A stretch of 37,818 nucleotides of DNA, taken from Rs1 sp034111875 (GTDB lineage Bacteria > Pseudomonadota > Gammaproteobacteria > Pseudomonadales > Balneatricaceae). The first letter of the stretch is position 1, and the number at the start of each line of letters is the position of its first letter. A model generated the notes under the pieces. It saw only the letters and a list, made by a program, of their open reading frames with translations, was not told the DNA's origin and searched no databases. Positions 8,458-17,159 of this stretch are shown in pieces. The DNA lies in NCBI GenBank assembly GCA_034111875.1, contig JAWUWK010000128.1, forward strand, positions 1 to 37,818, written 5' to 3'. A program made the translations under genes and the position numbers.

Positions 8458-9102
8458 ATGCTAAATGAAGAGAATAGAATTTTTTACAACACAGCTAAGT
8501 TTTTGTTAAGCGCCAGTAAACTTAATCAATGCCCAGATGACACAGGGGCAGAAGTTGCTTTCGCTGGACGTTCTAACGCCGGCAAATCTAGCGCAATCAA
8601 TAGCTTAACTAATAATAAAAAGCTTGCGCGTACTTCTAAAACCCCTGGTCGCACTCAATTGATCAACTTTTTTTCCCTTAATGTCGATAACACAAGAATA
8701 GTCGACCTTCCTGGATATGGCTATGCAAAAGTGCCAATTGCGATGAAAGAGCACTGGCAAAAACATCTAGATCAATATTTACAGCAACGTTTAAGTTTAC
8801 GTGGCGTCGTACTCGTCATGGATATACGTCATCCGATGAAAGAATTCGACCACATGATGATTGACTGGTGCCAATCAACCCAAGTCCCTTTACATGTTTT
8901 ACTGACAAAGTCTGATAAGCTGAACCGCGGCCCTGCACAGTCAACATTATTGCAATTGAAAAAAATATTGACTGAAGTACTGGGAGACAAAGTCACGATA
9001 CAAACATTTTCAGCATTAAAGTTTGATGGTGTCGATAGCTTAAAGTCGCAGTTGGATATTTGGTTGGCACAAGCAGTAGGAGGTGACGCGCAAGGGAACT
9101 AA
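8458..9102 (+). CDS. engB: Ribosome-biogenesis GTP-binding protein EngB/YihA/YsxC
   Basis: EngB is an essential small GTPase that helps assemble the large ribosomal subunit. The 214-residue protein has G1 GRSNAGKSS (37-45), the switch-I/G2 region SKTPGRTQLINFF, G3 DLPGYGYA (83-90), G4 TKSD (150-153) and a G5-like FSALK. Length is as expected for the family. It converges with polA on the opposite strand, with strong hairpins between them. Confidence 0.97.
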   Translation: MLNEENRIFYNTAKFLLSASKLNQCPDDTGAEVAFAGRSNAGKSSAINSLTNNKKLARTSKTPGRTQLINFFSLNVDNTRIVDLPGYGYAKVPIAMKEHWQKHLDQYLQQRLSLRGVVLVMDIRHPMKEFDHMMIDWCQSTQVPLHVLLTKSDKLNRGPAQSTLLQLKKILTEVLGDKVTIQTFSALKFDGVDSLKSQLDIWLAQAVGGDAQGN

Positions 9103-9108
9103 AAATTT

Positions 9109-9157
9109 GCCTCAGTACAGTAGTTTGGATAACTCTGGTATATATCCGTACTGAGGC
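9109..9157 (+). terminator. Imperfect hairpin just after engB
   Basis: GCCTCAGTAC (9109-9118) pairs with GTACTGAGGC (9148-9157), with a shorter inner stem GGATA/TATCC. It begins 7 bases after the engB stop. No strong T-run follows, so it may act together with the larger hairpin downstream. Confidence 0.55.
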
Positions 9158-9171
9158 TATTGGCTCTCAAA

Positions 9172-9238
9172 CATAACTGTACAGCTTAAATAAGGGGAAG
9201 TTATTTAAGCTGTACAGTTATGACCTGACGCTTTTTTT
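9172..9238 (+). terminator. Perfect 22-bp-stem hairpin between engB and polA
   Basis: The arm at 9172-9193 (starting CATAACTGTACAGC) is exactly complementary to 9201-9222, with the 7-base loop GGGGAAG. A run of seven Ts follows at 9232-9238. Position between convergent genes suggests termination of engB and perhaps of polA from the other side. A stem this long and perfect is unusual for a plain terminator. Confidence 0.7.
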
Positions 9239-9309
9239 AAAGTTCACGAAAAATTCAATTAAAGTTAATTTAAATATTTAAAGATTAATAATTAACTAGT
9301 TAAACACAA

Positions 9310-12072
9310 TCAATGTGCTTCATCCCAATTATTACCCACGCCCGCTTCAACAATTAAAGGTACATTTAGGGTCGCTGCATTTTGCATTAACTCGATCACT
9401 TTAGCTTTAACAGCGTCGACTTCTCCCTCAGCGACCTCGAACACCAACTCATCGTGCACTTGCATTATCATCTTCGCATCAACAGCACTGGCTTCTAACC
9501 AAGCGGCAACATCCAACATCGCCTTTTTAATGATATCCGCTGCAGTGCCTTGCATTGGAGCATTAATCGCGGTGCGTTCAGCTGCTTGGCGCATAATCGC
9601 ATTCGACGCTTTAATGGCAGGCAAATACAAACGTCGACCAAATACGGTTTCGACGAAGCCCTGCTCTCTAGCTTTATCGCGTATTTCTTGCATATAGTTT
9701 TGTACGCCAGGATAAGTCGCAAAATAATGCTCAATATATTCTTTTGCCTCCACGCGCCCTATGCCTAATTGTTTTGCTAAGCCAAAGGCTGACATTCCAT
9801 AAATCAAACCAAAATTAATCGCTTTAGCGCTGCGTCTTTGATCTATTGTCACTTCATCAATGGCAACTTTAAACACTTCTGAGGCGGTCACTTTGTGGAC
9901 ATCTTCGCCGTGGTTAAATGCATTTAGCAAACCTTTATCTGCCGATAGATGCGCCATAATCCGCAACTCAATTTGCGAGTAATCAGCTGCGAGCATTTTA
10001 TAACCAGCAGGGGTAACAAAAGCTTGGCGAATTTTTCGACCCTGTTCTGAGCGGATAGGAATATTCTGTAAATTAGGATCTGTCGATGATAGTCGACCGG
10101 TTGCCGCAATTGCCTGATGATAAGATGTATGAATGCGTTTAGTACGACCATTGATCATTAGAGGTAACTTATCAGTGTAAGTTGATTTCAACTTCGCCAA
10201 GCCGCGATACTCTAACAGTAATTTTGGCAACTCGTAACTTTCAGCCAAGTCAACCAAGACTTCTTCTGCAGTTGAAGGCACGCCTTTGGGGGTTTTCTTT
10301 TTCACCGGCAGGCCTAATTTTTCAAACAATATTTCTTGCAATTGCTTAGGAGAGCCCAAATTAAACACTTGGCCCGCCGCCTCATAGGCTGCTGATTCAA
10401 GTTCTGATAAGCGCACTTGAATATCTAAACTTTGCTGCGCTAGCATTGCTGGGTCCACCAGCGCGCCGTTTTGCTCAATATGAGCCAACACGGGAATCAG
10501 AGGTTTCTCTATATCATGAAAAACAACGTTTAAAGACTCTATCTTAGCCAGTTTCAAGCCTATTGCCTGATGTAAACGCAGGGTGATATCGGCATCTTCA
10601 GCCGCATAGGGCCCAGCCAGCTCGATTCCTATTTGATTAAATGTAAGCTGTTTCTTACCTTTACCCGCCAACTCCTCAAACTTAGTAGTTTGGACACCTA
10701 AATATTTTTTCGCCAAACTATCCATGTCGTGCTTAGTCGCAGTAGAGTTTAAAATATAAGATTCCAGCATAGTGTCAAACTCAACACCGCACAGATGAAT
10801 GTCATACCTCGCTAAGACATTCATATCGAATTTTATATGCTGACCGACTTTTTTGTGTAGTGGATTTTCCAACAGCGGCTTTAACTGACCTAACACCCAG
10901 GCTCTATCTAATTGCTCAGGTGCACCTACGTAGTCGTGCGCCACAGGCACATAAGCCGCTTCACCTGCTGAAGTAGCAAAAGACAAGCCTATGAGTTGCG
11001 CTTCCATATAGTCTAGGCGATCTGTTTCGGTACCAAAGGCGAACAGCTCTGAAGCGTCAAGCTTTTGTAGCCAAAGCTTAAAATGCTCTTGAGTGTAAAT
11101 GATTTGATAGTCAATCTTGGAAGGAGGCGCCGGAAAACTCTCATCGATATAATCAATAGTCGCTGTAGCGGTATGATTTTGGCCATCTTGTCCAGTACTT
11201 TGCAACGCGCTAATCCAGCTTTTAAACTCATAAGTTTTAAACAATGCTAACAGCGCTTCTTTATCCACAGCCTGGTTTTTCAAGTCCTCTATAGACAAGT
11301 CCATTTTCACATCTAACTTAATGGTCGCTAGCAAATAAGAGAGCTCTGCAAACTCTCTATTCTCATCCAGCTTTTTGGCCATAGCCTTGGAGCCGCGAAA
11401 GCCTAAATCGGCTATCTTATCCAAGTTTTGATACAAACTTTTCATACTACCTATGCCCTGCAGCAAAGCCAGTGCGGTTTTCTCACCGACTCCAGGCACC
11501 CCTGGAATGTTATCAACTTTGTCGCCCATGAGCGCTAAATAGTCAATGATCAATTCAGGGGGAATGCCGAATTTTTGATTAACTCCTGCAACATCCATGA
11601 TAGTGTCATTCATAGTATTGATTAATGTCACATACTCATTAACCAACTGCGCCATGTCTTTATCACCAGTCGATATCAATAAAGAGATTTTAGCCTCTGT
11701 GGCTTGTTGAGCATAAGTACCTATGACATCATCCGCTTCTACTCCCTCAATCATAATCAGCGGGAAACCCATGGCGCGTATGATGTTATGTATCGGCGCT
11801 ATTTGAGTACGTAAATCATCTGGCATAGAGGGGCGATTAGCTTTATATTCCGGGTAAATTTCATCGCGGAAGGTTTTGCCTTTCGCATCAAATACCACCG
11901 CTATTTGGCTATTCGGATACTGACTCACTAACGATCGCATCATTGACGTCACAATGCGCACGGCGCCACTGGGGGATCCGTCACTCGTACGAAGATCCGC
12001 TTGTTGGGAGGCAAAGAAAGCGCGGTATAAGTATGAAGAGCCATCGACGAGGATAAGTGACGGATTAGGCAT
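9310..12072 (-). CDS. polA: DNA polymerase I (PolA)
   Basis: PolA fills gaps in excision repair and removes RNA primers. Start chosen at the ATG giving MPNPSLILVDGSSYLYRAFF, the family start (920 residues); a longer in-frame opening to 12129 adds 19 unrelated residues. The N-terminal 5'-nuclease domain (VDGSSYLYRAFF, EGVEADDVIGT) is intact. The polymerase domain has DYSQIELRIMAHLS, RRSAKAINFGLIYGMSAFG and MQVHDELVFEV (H873, D874). The central 3'-5' exonuclease domain has FAFGTETDRL where the E. coli motif is FAFDTETDSL: the first catalytic Asp (E. coli D355) is Gly347 here, codon 11032-11034. Glu349 and the later FD and YAAEDAD motifs remain, so proofreading may be impaired. Confidence 0.96.
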   Translation of the reverse strand: MPNPSLILVDGSSYLYRAFFASQQADLRTSDGSPSGAVRIVTSMMRSLVSQYPNSQIAVVFDAKGKTFRDEIYPEYKANRPSMPDDLRTQIAPIHNIIRAMGFPLIMIEGVEADDVIGTYAQQATEAKISLLISTGDKDMAQLVNEYVTLINTMNDTIMDVAGVNQKFGIPPELIIDYLALMGDKVDNIPGVPGVGEKTALALLQGIGSMKSLYQNLDKIADLGFRGSKAMAKKLDENREFAELSYLLATIKLDVKMDLSIEDLKNQAVDKEALLALFKTYEFKSWISALQSTGQDGQNHTATATIDYIDESFPAPPSKIDYQIIYTQEHFKLWLQKLDASELFAFGTETDRLDYMEAQLIGLSFATSAGEAAYVPVAHDYVGAPEQLDRAWVLGQLKPLLENPLHKKVGQHIKFDMNVLARYDIHLCGVEFDTMLESYILNSTATKHDMDSLAKKYLGVQTTKFEELAGKGKKQLTFNQIGIELAGPYAAEDADITLRLHQAIGLKLAKIESLNVVFHDIEKPLIPVLAHIEQNGALVDPAMLAQQSLDIQVRLSELESAAYEAAGQVFNLGSPKQLQEILFEKLGLPVKKKTPKGVPSTAEEVLVDLAESYELPKLLLEYRGLAKLKSTYTDKLPLMINGRTKRIHTSYHQAIAATGRLSSTDPNLQNIPIRSEQGRKIRQAFVTPAGYKMLAADYSQIELRIMAHLSADKGLLNAFNHGEDVHKVTASEVFKVAIDEVTIDQRRSAKAINFGLIYGMSAFGLAKQLGIGRVEAKEYIEHYFATYPGVQNYMQEIRDKAREQGFVETVFGRRLYLPAIKASNAIMRQAAERTAINAPMQGTAADIIKKAMLDVAAWLEASAVDAKMIMQVHDELVFEVAEGEVDAVKAKVIELMQNAATLNVPLIVEAGVGNNWDEAH

Positions 12073-12293
12073 AGTATATTCCAAATAATTCAAAAGACGG
12101 CAGTATATCCCCTCCGGCAAAATCAGCATAGATATGTCTTTACATTTAAACTGAGGCTTTGCATATTTCCCTACAAAGTCAGTAGTACTTAAACCGCTAA
12201 CCCCGTATTATTTGGCTATCTTTTTAAACGTTTCTTGAGTGCCTTAATTTTTAATCAATGGCATCTCTTACAAAGAATTTTTACGGTGATTTA

Positions 12294-13274
12294 GTGGCAG
12301 TTTATACACATCTTGAAACAGCAGATTTTATCGATTTTATAGCAGACTACGATTTAGGTGAGTTCGTCTGTTTTAAAGGTATCGAGGGGGGAATTGAAAA
12401 CACGAACTATTTCGTCACTCTTAACCACCAGGGGGCTCAAAGTGACTATGTACTTACGCTCTTTGAAGAATTCAGTATGCAGGACATGCCGTTCTTTGTT
12501 GAACTAGCCACTTGGTTAGCGGATAGAGGACTACCCGTTCCCTATCCTATAAAAGACAAAAATGGTATCGCGTTAAAATGCATTAAGCACAAACCAGCCC
12601 TACTACAGAATCGCCTAGAAGGTCATCACTTAGAGCAGAGTGAATTATGCGTCGAACACTGTGCTGATATTGGCACTAAATTGGCTGAATTTCACCTCGG
12701 CGCTCAACATTTTTTCTTAAAACGCAATTCCCATCGCGGTCTTTACTGGTGGCGCCGCGAAAGTTTAAATATTCGCAAGCATTTAAACCCAGAAGACGCT
12801 CTGCTTTTGCAAGATGAAGTACAACGTTTTGACAAACTGCTGACCCAATACGGTAAGCAGCTGCCTTTAACAGTCATTCACGGTGATTTATTTCACGATA
12901 ATGTACTCTTCGATGGCCGTAAAATTAAGGCCATTATCGACCTTTACAACTCAGCCACCGCCTATATGTTATTCGATTTAGCTATTGTCGCCAATGATTG
13001 GTGCCGAGACCCAGATAACAGCATCGACCCTTTAAAAGAACAGGCATTGCTAAGCGCCTATAATATGACCAGAGCTTTCACTGAGGTTGAACGATTAGCT
13101 TGGCCACAGTTAACCCAAACAGCCGCCATGCGCTTTTGGTTGTCGCGTTTAATACCTGCCTATGGTGTTGAACAAGCGGGCCGGAACAGTAGTGAAATGG
13201 TCATCAAAGATCCAGACGAGCAAAAAGCGGTACTGTTATATCGTCGAGCCAACCCTTCTACACTTCCAGTTTAA
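12294..13274 (+). CDS. thrB: Homoserine kinase ThrB (aminoglycoside-phosphotransferase fold)
   Basis: Phosphorylates homoserine for threonine synthesis; this is the kinase type used by pseudomonads, of the APH/choline-kinase fold rather than the GHMP fold of E. coli. The GTG at 12294 gives MAVYTHLETADFIDFIADYDLG, matching the family start, with GGTGA upstream; an ATG at 12258 would add 12 residues of no known relation. The catalytic segment is VIHGDLFHDNVLFDG, followed by the metal-binding IIDLYNS, then the family-typical AIVANDWC. About 326 residues. It is 25 bases upstream of uvrD and probably co-transcribed. Confidence 0.93.
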   Translation: MAVYTHLETADFIDFIADYDLGEFVCFKGIEGGIENTNYFVTLNHQGAQSDYVLTLFEEFSMQDMPFFVELATWLADRGLPVPYPIKDKNGIALKCIKHKPALLQNRLEGHHLEQSELCVEHCADIGTKLAEFHLGAQHFFLKRNSHRGLYWWRRESLNIRKHLNPEDALLLQDEVQRFDKLLTQYGKQLPLTVIHGDLFHDNVLFDGRKIKAIIDLYNSATAYMLFDLAIVANDWCRDPDNSIDPLKEQALLSAYNMTRAFTEVERLAWPQLTQTAAMRFWLSRLIPAYGVEQAGRNSSEMVIKDPDEQKAVLLYRRANPSTLPV

Positions 13275-13299
13275 ATCGTTATAATCAAGTAGGTAGTTT

Positions 13300-15498
13300 A
13301 TGGATGTTACAACAATTATTGATGGCTTAAACGATGCACAGCGCGAGGCGGTGACAGCCCCTGTGGAAAACATGTTGGTCTTGGCGGGTGCTGGGTCGGG
13401 GAAAACCCGCGTACTGATTCACCGTATCGCCTGGCTGGTTAAAACTGAAGGTATGTCACCTTATTCCCTGCTGGCAGTTACTTTTACCAATAAAGCCGCC
13501 AAAGAAATGCGTGCACGCATAGAACAGTTACTAGGTGTTAACCCCCAGGGGATGTGGGTTGGCACTTTCCATGGTCTAGCCCATCGAATTTTACGTACCC
13601 ATTGGCACGATGCCAACCTGCTAGAAAACTTCCAAATCATGGACAGTGAAGACCAACACCGGCTGCTAAAACGAATTTGCAAAGAACTCGCCTTAGACGA
13701 TAAGCAATGGCCTTCCAAGCAGTTCCAATGGTTTATTAATGCGCAAAAAGATGAGGGCTTGCGCAGTAAACACATAGAGCGCACTAACGATCCGCAACAA
13801 CAAATGTTGATTAAAGTTTACCAGGTTTACGAGCAGAGTTGCGACCGTGGGGGCATGATAGATTTTGGTGAGTTGCTATTGCGCTGCCTTGAATTATTAC
13901 GCGACCTCAAACCGAGTTTGCTGATGCACTACCAAGAGCGCTTTCGCTACATACTGGTCGACGAATTTCAAGATACCAACGCCATCCAGTATGCATGGTT
14001 GAGATTGCTGACAGGGCATGAGCGCAAACTCATGGCGGTAGGTGATGACGACCAATCAATCTACGGCTGGCGCGGGGCGAAAATAGAAAATATTCAAAAT
14101 TTTGACCAGCACTTCCCAGGCGCCAGTAAAGTCAAGCTAGAGCAAAATTACCGTTCCACTAGTACTATCTTGACCGCGGCTAATGCGGTGATTGCCAATA
14201 ACACTGGTCGTTTAGGTAAGCAACTGTGGACTGAGGGGGGTGATGGCGAAAAAGTAGCCCTCTACGCCGCGTTCAATGAGCAAGACGAAGCACGATTCAT
14301 CGTTGGACAAATACAAAAGTGGCAAGAACAAGGCAATTTACGTGCAGAATCAGCTATTTTGTACCGTTCAAATGCTCAGTCTCGGGTAATGGAGGAGAGC
14401 TTAATTCGCGCGGGCGTACCTTATAAAATTTATGGTGGACATCGCTTTTACGATCGTTTGGAAATTAAGAACGCCCTCGCTTACATGCGCTTAATCGCTA
14501 ACCGAGAAGATGACACCGCGATGGAACGGGTTATCAATGTACCGAGCCGGCGCATTGGCACTCGGACTATAGAAGTGATTCGTGTACAGGCAAGAGAAGA
14601 AGATATTTCAATGTGGCGCGCTGCCAATGAGGTAGTTGAATACAAAAAAATTCCAGCAAAAGCCGCCGAGGCACTTCAAGGTTTTCTGAATTTAGTAAAC
14701 CAACTCGACAGCGACACTCAAGGCACTAAGTTAGAAGAGATTGCCGATCATGCAATTCAACTCTCAGGCTTGATTCCACATCACATGAAAGAAAAGGGCG
14801 AAAAGGCTCAGTCACGCATTGAAAACTTGGAAGAATTAGTCAATGCCGCCAAACAGTTTAACCAACAGTGGATGCACACTGAAGACGAAGGCGAAGAAGA
14901 ACAGGCAACCTCCGTTTTAGCCGACTTCTTAGACCGAGCCGCACTAGATGCAGGGGAGGCGCAAGCAGATGAAAACCAAGACAGCGTGCAGCTCATGACT
15001 TTACACTCCTCCAAAGGATTAGAATTCCCGCTAGTGTTTATGGTAGGCATGGAAGAAGGGCTGTTTCCAGGCAGCAAATCCGCAGAAGAGACGGGCCGCA
15101 TGGAAGAAGAGCGCCGCCTATGTTATGTCGGCATAACCCGCGCAATGAAAAAACTATTTATCACTTACGCCGAATCTAGACGCATGTATGGCCAAGAGAA
15201 TTACAATCGTCCCTCTCGTTTCATCAATGAGATCCCTATAGAACTTGTCGAAGAAGTTCGCTTGAATGCAACGGTTAGCAGACCGTTAACCGCGAGACCA
15301 AGAGTAAGCACTTACACTCAAGAGGAACCACAACACAGTGGCCTGCACATTGGTCAAAGAGTTTATCATGACAGTTTTGGCGAGGGCATTGTGCTCAGTG
15401 CAGAAGGCACTGGTGCCAAAACTCGAGTGCAAGTGAATTTCGATGATGCAGGCACTAAATGGCTAGTGCTAGGTTTCACTACCTTAGAAGCAATTTAA
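13300..15498 (+). CDS. uvrD: DNA helicase II UvrD
   Basis: Superfamily 1A 3'-5' helicase acting in nucleotide-excision repair (removal of UvrC and the excised oligonucleotide) and mismatch repair. Walker A is GAGSGKTR (30-37), motif Ia TFTNKAAKEM, motif II DEFQDTN (221-227), motif III GDDDQSIYGWRGA, motif V LMTLHSSKGLEFP and motif VI VGITRA. The C-terminal ~50 residues (GQRVYHDSFGEGIV...) form the Tudor-like domain that binds RNA polymerase in UvrD-type helicases and favours UvrD over Rep. 732 residues, close to E. coli UvrD. Confidence 0.95.
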   Translation: MDVTTIIDGLNDAQREAVTAPVENMLVLAGAGSGKTRVLIHRIAWLVKTEGMSPYSLLAVTFTNKAAKEMRARIEQLLGVNPQGMWVGTFHGLAHRILRTHWHDANLLENFQIMDSEDQHRLLKRICKELALDDKQWPSKQFQWFINAQKDEGLRSKHIERTNDPQQQMLIKVYQVYEQSCDRGGMIDFGELLLRCLELLRDLKPSLLMHYQERFRYILVDEFQDTNAIQYAWLRLLTGHERKLMAVGDDDQSIYGWRGAKIENIQNFDQHFPGASKVKLEQNYRSTSTILTAANAVIANNTGRLGKQLWTEGGDGEKVALYAAFNEQDEARFIVGQIQKWQEQGNLRAESAILYRSNAQSRVMEESLIRAGVPYKIYGGHRFYDRLEIKNALAYMRLIANREDDTAMERVINVPSRRIGTRTIEVIRVQAREEDISMWRAANEVVEYKKIPAKAAEALQGFLNLVNQLDSDTQGTKLEEIADHAIQLSGLIPHHMKEKGEKAQSRIENLEELVNAAKQFNQQWMHTEDEGEEEQATSVLADFLDRAALDAGEAQADENQDSVQLMTLHSSKGLEFPLVFMVGMEEGLFPGSKSAEETGRMEEERRLCYVGITRAMKKLFITYAESRRMYGQENYNRPSRFINEIPIELVEEVRLNATVSRPLTARPRVSTYTQEEPQHSGLHIGQRVYHDSFGEGIVLSAEGTGAKTRVQVNFDDAGTKWLVLGFTTLEAI

Positions 15499-15548
15499 AA
15501 TCCGTCGCTGAGTCGCTGCGTATTAAGAAAACCAACAACAGGAGTAAC

Positions 15549-16136
15549 ATGCGCAATTTCAGTGAATCTTGTCAACGCAATCAAGAGGCTATTTTAACCA
15601 CCTTAAGTCCCTGGCTGCGCAAGAGTATAAGCCTATTGGAAATTGGCAGTGGCTCAGGCCAACACGCTATCCATTTTTGCGCCCGTTTTCCTCAATTGCA
15701 TTGGCAGTGCACCGATAGAGGTAACTGGCTAGCGGATTTAGGCTTAAACTTAGCTGAAACTCAATTGGCAAACCTACCACCCCCGCTTGAGTTAGATGTC
15801 AACCGAGCATGGCCGCTGGAAAAATACGATATAATTTACACCGCCAACTCTCTGCACATTATGAGTTGGGATAGTGTTAAAGCACTGTTTAGCCAACTAT
15901 CAGAGCATTTGACTCAAGAGGGGATATTTTGTTGTTACGGCCCATTCAAATATCAAAATGAATTTACCAGCCCTTCGAATGCAAACTTTGAAGCTTGGTT
16001 ACAAAGCAGAGACCGTCTCAGTGGCGTCCGCGATTTTGAAGCGGTAGCCCAATTAGCGAAAGAGCATTATTTAGATTTTATGACAGATCATCTGATGCCG
16101 GCAAACAATCAGCTACTGATTTGGCAAAAGCGCTAA
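15549..16136 (+). CDS. DUF938 SAM-dependent methyltransferase-like protein
   Basis: Rossmann-fold, class-I methyltransferase-like protein of the DUF938 family; substrate unknown. Start chosen at the ATG giving MRNFSESCQRNQEAIL, preceded by CAGGAG at ideal spacing; an upstream opening at 15459 overlaps uvrD and gives an unrelated extension. The SAM-binding motif is LLEIGSGSGQHAIHF, and a second signature IIYTANSLHIMSWD fits the family. 195 residues. It lies 50 bases after uvrD, so may be transcribed with it. Confidence 0.88.
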   Translation: MRNFSESCQRNQEAILTTLSPWLRKSISLLEIGSGSGQHAIHFCARFPQLHWQCTDRGNWLADLGLNLAETQLANLPPPLELDVNRAWPLEKYDIIYTANSLHIMSWDSVKALFSQLSEHLTQEGIFCCYGPFKYQNEFTSPSNANFEAWLQSRDRLSGVRDFEAVAQLAKEHYLDFMTDHLMPANNQLLIWQKR

Positions 16137-16154
16137 GCGAGTAGCGGATCTAAA

Positions 16155-17060
16155 TCACTGCTGGCTGGCGGCCTGTTTTAAAAAGTCGATCACTAATCGA
16201 TCTCCTTCGCCGGTCGCCAATTCGCTATCTATGAAGTAGCCGAAGTCTTCACGGCTTTGCTCAACACTGGTCACTTGCACTAACTGCTGTCGATTTAATA
16301 ATGGCTGTATTAAACACTGCCAACCTAGCGCGACCCCTTGGCCCTGCAACACCGCATTAATTACAGAGTGATAATTACCCAACTGAATTAATGACTCGGT
16401 TTTTTTCAAAGCTAAATTCTGCCCCCCCAGCCATCGCTGCCAATTAAGCCATCGCTGATCACTGGTATCTAAATGTACTAGAGGCTGTGCTAATAAATCC
16501 GCCAGAGTTGAATGCAGACCTAACTGATTGGCCTTGGCGTAGTCTTGGCTGCAGATAGCAAACACTTGCTCGATAAAAAGCCTGTGCTGATGCTTACTAT
16601 CACTGAACTGGCCAAAGCTCAACCTTAAGGCTCTATCGGGAAAATACTCAGCAAAGTCAGATACACTGATATTGATCACCAATTGTGGGTGCTTTTCTTG
16701 CAAAATAGGCAGCAGAGGTAAAAACCAAAAGTGTGCTAGCCCAGAGTTACAGACGATATTGATTAAATTACTAGACAGTGAAGCGACTCTCAACTCTTCA
16801 GCTGCTGTTGCTATCTCATTTAATAAAGGTGCTATTGTTTGATAAAATTCACGCGCCGTATCAGTCGGAGCCAACAATCTCCCGCGTCGATTAAAAAGTT
16901 GCGCATTTAAGTTTATTTCTAAATTTTTTATATGCTGAGATATCGCCGGCTGGGTACTGGTGAGCTCTTTAGCGGCGGCGGTAACGGTACCAAGTCGCAT
17001 CACTGCTTCAAACGCTAAAAGCGCTTTTTGCGGTGGTAGTTTAGAAATCATTCTCTGCAT
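16155..17060 (-). CDS. LysR-type regulator, divergent from the tmpA-like gene
   Basis: 301-residue LysR-family activator/repressor. The N-terminal winged helix-turn-helix (LAFEAVMRLGTVTAAAKELTSTQPAISQHIKNLE) is followed by a periplasmic-binding-protein-like ligand domain. Divergent orientation from tmpA with a 99-base intergenic region containing a LysR-type dyad argues that it regulates the phosphonate cassette. The ligand is not evident; a trimethylated aminophosphonate or glycine betaine is a guess. The two possible starts (MQRMISK and MISK) differ by three codons. Confidence 0.9.
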   Translation of the reverse strand: MQRMISKLPPQKALLAFEAVMRLGTVTAAAKELTSTQPAISQHIKNLEINLNAQLFNRRGRLLAPTDTAREFYQTIAPLLNEIATAAEELRVASLSSNLINIVCNSGLAHFWFLPLLPILQEKHPQLVINISVSDFAEYFPDRALRLSFGQFSDSKHQHRLFIEQVFAICSQDYAKANQLGLHSTLADLLAQPLVHLDTSDQRWLNWQRWLGGQNLALKKTESLIQLGNYHSVINAVLQGQGVALGWQCLIQPLLNRQQLVQVTSVEQSREDFGYFIDSELATGEGDRLVIDFLKQAASQQ

Positions 17061-17079
17061 AAGTTTATCTTATACCTTC

Positions 17080-17096
17080 ATTAGTTTTTAGCTAAT
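17080..17096. promoter_or_regulatory. Candidate LysR-type operator
   Basis: ATTAG - N7 - CTAAT is a dyad containing a T-N11-A core (17082-17094), the form bound by LysR-type regulators. It lies in the divergent promoter region between the LysR gene and the tmpA-like gene, about 64 bases from the tmpA ATG. AT-rich sequence makes chance occurrence possible. Confidence 0.45.
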
Positions 17097-17159
17097 TGTT
17101 AATCAGACATCAGCATGATCAAATCAACAGATCTTCATCAATAAAGACAAAATAACACA

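Noticed and set aside
12073..12129. Longer polA start
   Set aside because: Family N-terminus MPNPSLILVDGSS begins at 12072; the extra 19 residues are not conserved in PolA.
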